NCBI RefSeq assembly: GCF_003130205.1 | Contig: NZ_NRDF01000001.1 | Location: 124,001 to 188,000, forward strand | DNA from: Aggregatibacter actinomycetemcomitans | GTDB lineage: Bacteria > Pseudomonadota > Gammaproteobacteria > Enterobacterales > Pasteurellaceae | Direction: 5' to 3' | DNA: 64,000 nt | Part shown: positions 58,728 to 64,000 of the stretch, one piece after another | Numbering within the stretch: position 1 is the first letter of the stretch | Layout of the letters: each line of letters begins with the position of its first letter | Notes under the pieces: model-generated | The model's database searches: none | Seen by the model: the letters and a program-made list of their open reading frames with translations, nothing else | Told to the model about the DNA's origin: nothing | Made by a program: the position numbers and the translations under genes

Positions 58728-59220
58728 CGTGTATGTCGCTTTAGGCAGTAATTTAGCAGATCCGCAGGCGCAGTTAGTCGCCGCATTACGGGCGATGAAT
58801 CAACTGCCTGATAGCAAGATAGTGAGCGTGAGTTCTTTTTACCAAAGCAAGCCCCTCGGTCCGCAAGATCAGCCGGATTATGTCAACGCCGTCGCCTGCC
58901 TGGAAACGGCACTTTCTCCCCTTGCATTGCTGGACGAATTGCAACGTATTGAGCAGGAACAAGGGCGTGTCCGTCTTCGTCGCTGGGGCGAACGCACATT
59001 AGATCTGGATATTCTGCTTTACGCCGAACAAACCATTCAGTCGGAACGTCTTACCGTTCCTCATTACGATATGCACAATCGTGAATTCGTGATTATCCCG
59101 TTGGCGGAAATCGCTCCGACACTTTCCCTGCCAAACGGGCAATCCATTAGCGAACTGCTGCAAAAGTTTATTCATCATCAGATGGTGATTGTGAAAACGC
59201 AGAGTGAGATTGAATTTTAA
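58720..59220 (+). CDS. folK: 6-hydroxymethyl-7,8-dihydropterin pyrophosphokinase
   Basis: A 166-residue folate-pathway enzyme transferring pyrophosphate from ATP. VALGSNLADP opens it, and the signature RRWGERTLDLDILLY carries the magnesium aspartates. The ATG at 58720 overlaps the last eight bases of pcnB, so translation is coupled, the same gene pair as in E. coli and H. influenzae. Confidence 0.96.
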   Translation: MNNVYVALGSNLADPQAQLVAALRAMNQLPDSKIVSVSSFYQSKPLGPQDQPDYVNAVACLETALSPLALLDELQRIEQEQGRVRLRRWGERTLDLDILLYAEQTIQSERLTVPHYDMHNREFVIIPLAEIAPTLSLPNGQSISELLQKFIHHQMVIVKTQSEIEF

Positions 59221-59265
59221 AAGTGCGGTCGGTTTAAAAAACGTTTTTTAAATCCACCGCACTTT
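59219..59265. terminator. Inverted uptake-signal pair between folK and the cupin gene
   Basis: AAAGTGCGGT and ACCGCACTTT are inverted, and their centre is a further perfect palindrome TTTAAAAAACGTTTTTTAAA. It can terminate both convergent genes. Confidence 0.7.
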
Positions 59266-59281
59266 GAGTGGATGGAGTTTC

Positions 59282-59644
59282 TTACTTGTGTTTATGTTCG
59301 TGATGTTCGCCGACTAAGGTAACTAAAATCACCGTGTCCTCCGTCGCTTCCCCTTGGATAAAGTGCTTGCCGTCAAAATTCAACACTTGACCCATGCTGA
59401 TGTCATGCTTTTCCGTATCGTCAAGCAATACGCTAATCTTTCCGTTCAGGACGGTAAAAATGACGCTTTCGCCCTCATGGTTATGGCGTTTTAACTGCTC
59501 GCCTTTTTTTAATGCTTTTTTCACCACGGTGAAATGATCGCCTTGTAAAATTTTGCCGAACCCATCTTTCACCGTACCGATGTCGGCATTCGTGTAAAAT
59601 GCGATGGCGAGACCTAACGCCATGCCAAGCATGAATTTTTTCAT
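59282..59644 (-). CDS. Secreted cupin-domain protein
   Basis: A 120-residue protein with an N-terminal hydrophobic signal segment (residues about 5-20) and a single cupin barrel: LKRHNHEGESVIFTVLNG holds the metal histidines, GKHFIQGEATEDT the second motif. The tail is histidine-rich (GEHHEHKHK), possibly another metal site. It could be a periplasmic dioxygenase-like or metal-binding protein; the function is unknown. A GAGGA-type site precedes the ATG. Confidence 0.7.
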   Translation of the reverse strand: MKKFMLGMALGLAIAFYTNADIGTVKDGFGKILQGDHFTVVKKALKKGEQLKRHNHEGESVIFTVLNGKISVLLDDTEKHDISMGQVLNFDGKHFIQGEATEDTVILVTLVGEHHEHKHK

Positions 59645-59989
59645 AAACCGTCCTCTTGCTAATTGATAAATTGCTTATTCTTTGCTCAAGTCTGTTTATT
59701 GTGAAAGGTTAACGGTAGGTTTGTCAATGAGAATAGTTATCATATTTTGATATAAAGTGCGGTCGGTTTTTCCCGCGTTTTACATTTATCGACAGGTCGG
59801 GTGCAACAACTCCGGGCGATATTCAAAATGTCCGGAATCGTGATGGTACTATTTTCCACTCCAAATAAAGCCGATAATTAAAAATGGTTTTTTCATATTG
59901 TGAGTTCAATAGAATAAAGGCTTCCATAATGAAAGCCTTTATTTTTGCACTGAAGTGCGGTCATTTTTTCAAACGTTTTTAATGACGTT
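59645..59989. other. Gap between pta and the cupin gene
   Basis: About 345 bases with two uptake signals (59757 and 59956) and the terminator-like hairpin at 59913-59943. No frame or RNA recognised elsewhere. Confidence 0.4.
59913..59943. terminator. Hairpin downstream of pta
   Basis: AATAAAGGCTT (59913-59923) pairs perfectly with AAGCCTTTATT (59933-59943) around a 9-base loop. A T-run follows on the plus strand; on the minus strand the U-run is weak, so it may act mainly as a 3' stabiliser of the pta message. Confidence 0.6.
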
Positions 59990-62125
59990 TTATTGTGTCG
60001 CTTGAATTGCGGTTAAGGCAATGGTGTACACAATGTCGTCAACCAATGCACCACGGGACAAATCGTTCACCGGTTTGCGCATACCTTGTAGCATCGGACC
60101 GATGGAAACGAGGTCGGCGGAACGTTGAACCGCTTTGTAGGTGGTGTTACCGGTATTCAAATCCGGGAAGATGAAGACGGTGGCTTGACCTGCAACCGGT
60201 GAGTTAGGCGCTTTGGAGCGTGCCACGTCTTCCATCACCGCTGCGTCGTATTGTAACGGGCCGTCGATGAGTAAATCAGGACGTTTTTCTTTCGCAATAC
60301 GGGTGGCTTCTTTTACTTTTTCTACGTCGGCACCGCTGCCTGATGTGCCGGTGGAGTAGGAGATCATTGCCACTTTCGGATCGATACCGAAGGATTTTGC
60401 CGATTCGGCAGATTGAATGGCGATTTCCGCCAATTGTTCCGCCGTCGGATCCGGGTTCACCGCGCAGTCGCCATAGACTAATACTTGATCCGGTAGCAAC
60501 ATGAAGAAGATGGAAGAAATAATGGAGCTGCCTGGTGCGGTTTTGATGATTTGCATCGGCGGACGAATGGTGTTGGCGGTGGTGTGCACGGCGCCGGAAA
60601 CCAAGCCGTCCACTTCGTTGGCTTCCAACATCATGGTACCGAGCACAACATTGTCTTCCAGTTGTTCACGTGCCATGGTTTCGGTCATGCCTTTGGCTTT
60701 ACGTAATTCAACCAAACGCGCCACATAGTTTTCACGCACGCTTGCCGGGTCGATGACGGTAATGCCTTTCACTAATTTAACGCCTTGGGATTCCGCCACG
60801 CGTTGTACGTCTTCCGGTTTAGCTAACAAGACACATTCTGCAATACCGCGTTCGGCACACAAAATCGCTGCTTTGATGGTACGCGGCTCATCACCTTCCG
60901 GTAAGACGATGCGTTTTTGGGCGGCGCGGGCTAATTCAGTTAATTGGAAACGGAATGCCGGCGGAGATAAGCGACGTAAACGGCTTGAGGCTTCCACCAA
61001 GCCGTTGACAAACGCCGCGTCTAATTTTTCGCCGGTGTAACGTTTGATGTTTTCGATACGTTCTTTGTCGTCAACCGGTACTTCAAGGTTGAAACTTTGC
61101 AGGCTTAAGGCGGTTTGCCATGTGTTGCCTTCAATACGGAATACCGGTAATTTTTTGCTTTCAAAGACGTGTTGGCACAGCTTTTTGATTTGCGGATCCA
61201 ATTTGTAGCCGCCGGTTAATAATAAACCGCCGATTTCAATGTCGTTAGACACGGCAAGCGCCGCCGCGACGATGACATCAGGTCGGTCTGCAGAGACCAC
61301 TAATAAGCTGCCGGCACGGAAATGTTCCACCATGTTCGGTAGGCTTCTGGCACAGAAGGTAATGCCGCGAATCCGACGGTTCACATCGCCTTCATTCATA
61401 ATCGCTGCGCCTAAATGCTTGATTAAATCAATAGCACGGGTGGCGATCAGATCGGCGGACCAAGGAACGCAGGCTAATAATTTAATCGGGCTTTGGGCGA
61501 AAAGTCTGACAAGTTCGGATTCGCTGTTGTGGCTGTGTTGGAAGGAATCGAAAATTTCGCTTAAATCAGGGCGTGTTCTGCCGGATTCGTCAACCGGTGC
61601 GTTGAATTTGTTCACGATCACACCGAGGAGATTTTTATTGCCTTTACCGCCGAACAAGGAGGCAGCGGCTTCGACACGTTCTTTTAATTGTGCCGGGGTT
61701 TCCGTTGATGGGGCGGCAACCAATACAATTTCCGCATCAAGGGCTTGGGCGATTTCGTAGTTAATACTGTTGGCAAAGGTATGTTTACGGGTTGGAATCA
61801 AGCCTTCCACGATCACGATTTCGTTGTTTTTAGCCAGTTTTTGGTGGTTCTCAACAATTTTTTCCAATAACACATCGGATTGATTTTGACCGATTAAGGA
61901 TTCCGCCACGCTTAGCATAAACGGCTCAGCAGTTTCTAAAGCGGTGCCGGTACGCACGATGGAGGTGGTGCGGTCGATAACATCCTCACCGGTGTTCGGT
62001 TGGGATATTGGTTTCATAAAGCCGACTTTGGCGCCTTTTTGTTCAAGAGCGTTGATTAAACCGAGGCTTACACTGGTTAAACCTACGCCGGTGCTAATCG
62101 GAATGAGAATAATAGTACGGGACAT
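59990..62125 (-). CDS. pta: Phosphate acetyltransferase
   Basis: A 711-residue enzyme converting acetyl-CoA and phosphate to acetyl phosphate. The N-terminal P-loop-like domain ([20 protein letters not shown]) is regulatory, DRTGG-type domain in the middle, and the C-terminal PTA domain ([34 protein letters not shown]) is catalytic. Length equals E. coli Pta (714). Confidence 0.97.
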   Translation of the reverse strand: MSRTIILIPISTGVGLTSVSLGLINALEQKGAKVGFMKPISQPNTGEDVIDRTTSIVRTGTALETAEPFMLSVAESLIGQNQSDVLLEKIVENHQKLAKNNEIVIVEGLIPTRKHTFANSINYEIAQALDAEIVLVAAPSTETPAQLKERVEAAASLFGGKGNKNLLGVIVNKFNAPVDESGRTRPDLSEIFDSFQHSHNSESELVRLFAQSPIKLLACVPWSADLIATRAIDLIKHLGAAIMNEGDVNRRIRGITFCARSLPNMVEHFRAGSLLVVSADRPDVIVAAALAVSNDIEIGGLLLTGGYKLDPQIKKLCQHVFESKKLPVFRIEGNTWQTALSLQSFNLEVPVDDKERIENIKRYTGEKLDAAFVNGLVEASSRLRRLSPPAFRFQLTELARAAQKRIVLPEGDEPRTIKAAILCAERGIAECVLLAKPEDVQRVAESQGVKLVKGITVIDPASVRENYVARLVELRKAKGMTETMAREQLEDNVVLGTMMLEANEVDGLVSGAVHTTANTIRPPMQIIKTAPGSSIISSIFFMLLPDQVLVYGDCAVNPDPTAEQLAEIAIQSAESAKSFGIDPKVAMISYSTGTSGSGADVEKVKEATRIAKEKRPDLLIDGPLQYDAAVMEDVARSKAPNSPVAGQATVFIFPDLNTGNTTYKAVQRSADLVSIGPMLQGMRKPVNDLSRGALVDDIVYTIALTAIQATQ

Positions 62126-62146
62126 AATTTACCTTTATTTTGTAAG

Positions 62147-62178
62147 TAAAAAAGAAACTGCCGATTTAATCGGCAGTT
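62147..62178 (-). terminator. Intra-operon terminator between ackA and pta
   Basis: AACTGCCGAT-TTA-ATCGGCAGTT is a perfect 10-bp stem; on the minus strand it is followed by TTCTTTTTT. It would reduce pta expression relative to ackA unless read through. Confidence 0.8.
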
Positions 62179-62192
62179 CGTTTGATTAATGT

Positions 62193-63395
62193 TCAAATAC
62201 AAAGACGTGCAGTATCTTGTGCGATAACGAGTTCTTCGTTGGTTGGAATTACTATAGCAATAGGAGTGTTATCGGCCGTGATGATCCCTTCTTTACCGAA
62301 ACGGGCGGCAAGATTTTTCTCTTGATCTAGTTTATAACCGAATAATTTTAAGTGCTCCAAGGTGATTTCACGCACATGGGCGGAGTTTTCACCGATACCG
62401 CCGGTAAACACAATAGCATCCAGACGTTCACCGATTACCGCCATATAAGAACCGATATATTTGGCTAAACGATAGCAATAGACACCTAATGCACGTTTTG
62501 CCGGGATTTCTTTGTCATAATTATCTTCTGCATAACGACAGTCACTGGTCACCTCCGTTAACCCTAATAAACCGGATTTTTTAGTTAACGTATCGTTAAT
62601 TTCCTTCACGGACATACCCAACGTATCGTGCATATAGAAAATGATAGCAGGGTCGATGTCGCCGGAACGGGTACCCATTACCAAACCTTCCAATGGCGTC
62701 AAACCCATTGAGGTGTCGATACATTTGCCGTGACGGATTGCCGATACGGAACCGCCGTTACCTAAATGACAAGTGATCACGTTGATTTTATCTTCCGACA
62801 CACCTAACCGTTTTGCTGCTTCACGGCTGACATAATAGTGGCTGGTACCATGCGCGCCGTAGCGACGAACACCATGTTCGCGGTATAAAGAGTACGGTAA
62901 TGCGTATAGGAATACTTCTTCCGGCATGGTTTGGTGGAAGGCAGTATCGAACACCACGACATTTTTATCTTTCAGGTGTGGGAATAATTTGAAAGCCTCT
63001 TTGATCCCGATTAAGTGTGCCGGGTTGTGCAGCGGTGCGAATTGAATTGCTTCTTCAATGCCTTTGACCACTTCATCGGTAACGATAACGGAAGAGGTGA
63101 ATTTTTCGCCGCCATGTACGATACGATGGCCGATGGCAACTACGCCTTTTTGTAATTCGGGATCAAGAGAGAAAATGTTATTAACAATGAAATTTAATGC
63201 TTCGGCATGCGCGGCACCGGCACCTAAATCTGCCTGCCCTTTTTCACCGTGCAATTTCCATTTAATACGGGCTTCAGGTAAATAAAATGCTTCGGCTAAG
63301 CCGGATAATTTTTCTTCGCCTGTTGCAGGATTAAGAATTGAGAATTTTAATGAGGAACTACCACAATTGAGAATTAGGACTAATTTTTCAGACAT
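62193..63395 (-). CDS. ackA: Acetate kinase
   Basis: A 400-residue enzyme converting acetyl phosphate and ADP to acetate and [19 protein letters not shown] opens it, and the signatures [14 protein letters not shown] and [12 protein letters not shown] are intact. The ATG at 63395 gives the family N-terminus; the earlier in-frame ATG at 63425 adds ten residues without support. Confidence 0.97.
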   Translation of the reverse strand: MSEKLVLILNCGSSSLKFSILNPATGEEKLSGLAEAFYLPEARIKWKLHGEKGQADLGAGAAHAEALNFIVNNIFSLDPELQKGVVAIGHRIVHGGEKFTSSVIVTDEVVKGIEEAIQFAPLHNPAHLIGIKEAFKLFPHLKDKNVVVFDTAFHQTMPEEVFLYALPYSLYREHGVRRYGAHGTSHYYVSREAAKRLGVSEDKINVITCHLGNGGSVSAIRHGKCIDTSMGLTPLEGLVMGTRSGDIDPAIIFYMHDTLGMSVKEINDTLTKKSGLLGLTEVTSDCRYAEDNYDKEIPAKRALGVYCYRLAKYIGSYMAVIGERLDAIVFTGGIGENSAHVREITLEHLKLFGYKLDQEKNLAARFGKEGIITADNTPIAIVIPTNEELVIAQDTARLCI

Positions 63396-63661
63396 AAACG
63401 ACCTATACTGGTTTGAGTTAAACAAAATCCGTTCAAATAATGAACGAGTAATAGAAAGTTAAACTGCCATAGGATACACCTTTCACCATACAAAATAAAT
63501 TCTCAACAGTAAAAAACACGACATTAATCGAAAAATTTGATGATTTTGGCGAACGTTAAATTTTGTGATTTACGTTCTGAGCTAAAACACCGGGGGATTA
63601 TAAAAAATAGCGGCTTTATGTTATGGTGAGCGCCAAGTTAAAAAGAAGGATAAGGTAGTAC

Positions 63662-64000
63662 ATGAGCTTTTTCAGCACCCTAAAAACCGGTCAGCAATAT
63701 TTGAAAAGCTGGCCGTTAGAACCTAAACTTGGTGCGATTTTTCCGGAAAATCGTGTCATCAAAACCACGTTATTCGCCCAAAAATTCATGCCGTTCTTGG
63801 CGGTGTTTTCTATCGTATGGCAACAGTTTTATGCGCGAGGTGACGGGATTGCATTGGCGGTAGCGGTTCTGACAGCGTTATTTGCGTTATTTTTACCCAT
63901 GCAAGGCATTTACTGGTTGGGTAAGCGCGCTAAAACACCGTTACCACCAAAAAGTGCGGTCGGTTTTCAGCGCGTTTATGAGGAGCTGAAAGAAAAACAG
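63662..64000 (+). CDS. yfbV: UPF0208 membrane protein YfbV, cut by window edge
   Basis: The first 113 codons are visible. [23 protein letters not shown] opens it, as in E. coli YfbV, and two hydrophobic segments (about residues 43-58 and 62-85) follow. E. coli YfbV affects Ter-domain chromosome structure. A uptake signal lies near residue 100. Divergent from ackA-pta, the conserved arrangement. Confidence 0.88.
   Translation, partial: MSFFSTLKTGQQYLKSWPLEPKLGAIFPENRVIKTTLFAQKFMPFLAVFSIVWQQFYARGDGIALAVAVLTALFALFLPMQGIYWLGKRAKTPLPPKSAVGFQRVYEELKEKQ

Overview
The window reads as chromosomal DNA of a member of the Pasteurellaceae, most likely the genus Aggregatibacter or a close Haemophilus relative. 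The evidence is the 9-base uptake signal AAGTGCGGT, of which I see more than fifty copies in both orientations (mostly intergenic, often as inverted pairs), together with gene order known from Haemophilus influenzae (uvrC-kdsB-lpxK-msbA-rec2-dksA-pcnB-folK; adk-ampG; ackA-pta). I cannot name the species from sequence alone.

Layout. 1-8.8 kb: yhcB (partial), ycaO, manA, yegP, a glucose-family PTS EIICB gene, the divergent pair yafS-like/gloB, then hemA. 8.8-10.6 kb: nagC and a Met-Leu-Gln tRNA cluster with its own promoter. 10.7-19.3 kb: adk, ampG, hypA, galE, a DUF805 gene, a broken NCS2 permease, tilS, pdxY, accA. 19.35-22.4 kb: an A+T-rich accessory segment with a promoter-led, highly structured candidate RNA, a secreted 5-hydroxyisourate hydrolase and a papain-like-looking DUF7689-type protein. 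22.4-26.2 kb: guaA, a DinJ/YafQ toxin-antitoxin pair and dcuC. 26.3-32.9 kb: the translation/transcription cluster tRNA-fMet-rimP-nusA-infB-rbfA-truB, interrupted by a small membrane-protein gene. 33-34.5 kb: eroded sucrose genes (scrB, scrK) and a truncated histidine phosphatase. 34.6-40 kb: tyrS, sfsA, pntAB. 40-42.4 kb: accessory DNA with a broken BRO-N gene and a Fic protein. 42.4-47.6 kb: selD and a four-gene ABC importer. 47.8-59.2 kb: uvrC, then the envelope/competence operon comEC-msbA-lpxK-ycaR-kdsB, then dksA, pcnB, folK. 59.3-64 kb: a cupin, pta, ackA and the start of yfbV.

How the genes fit together. Most of the window is housekeeping. ManA, GalE, NagC, the PTS permease, Pta/AckA and PntAB belong to sugar entry, overflow to acetate and redox balance. 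KdsB, LpxK and MsbA make and export the lipid A-Kdo core. ComEC and the dense uptake signals are two halves of natural competence. The variable parts (19.35-22.4, 31.2, 33-34.5, 40-42.4 and 49.7-50.2 kb) are where genes have been inserted, are decaying, or where repeats have accumulated. The most interesting unexplained signals are the structured RNA candidate near 19.6 kb, a family of USS-linked hairpin repeats (10.1, 34.5, 47.7 kb) whose third hairpin changes sequence but keeps its pairing, and an AUU/AUC start for pcnB.
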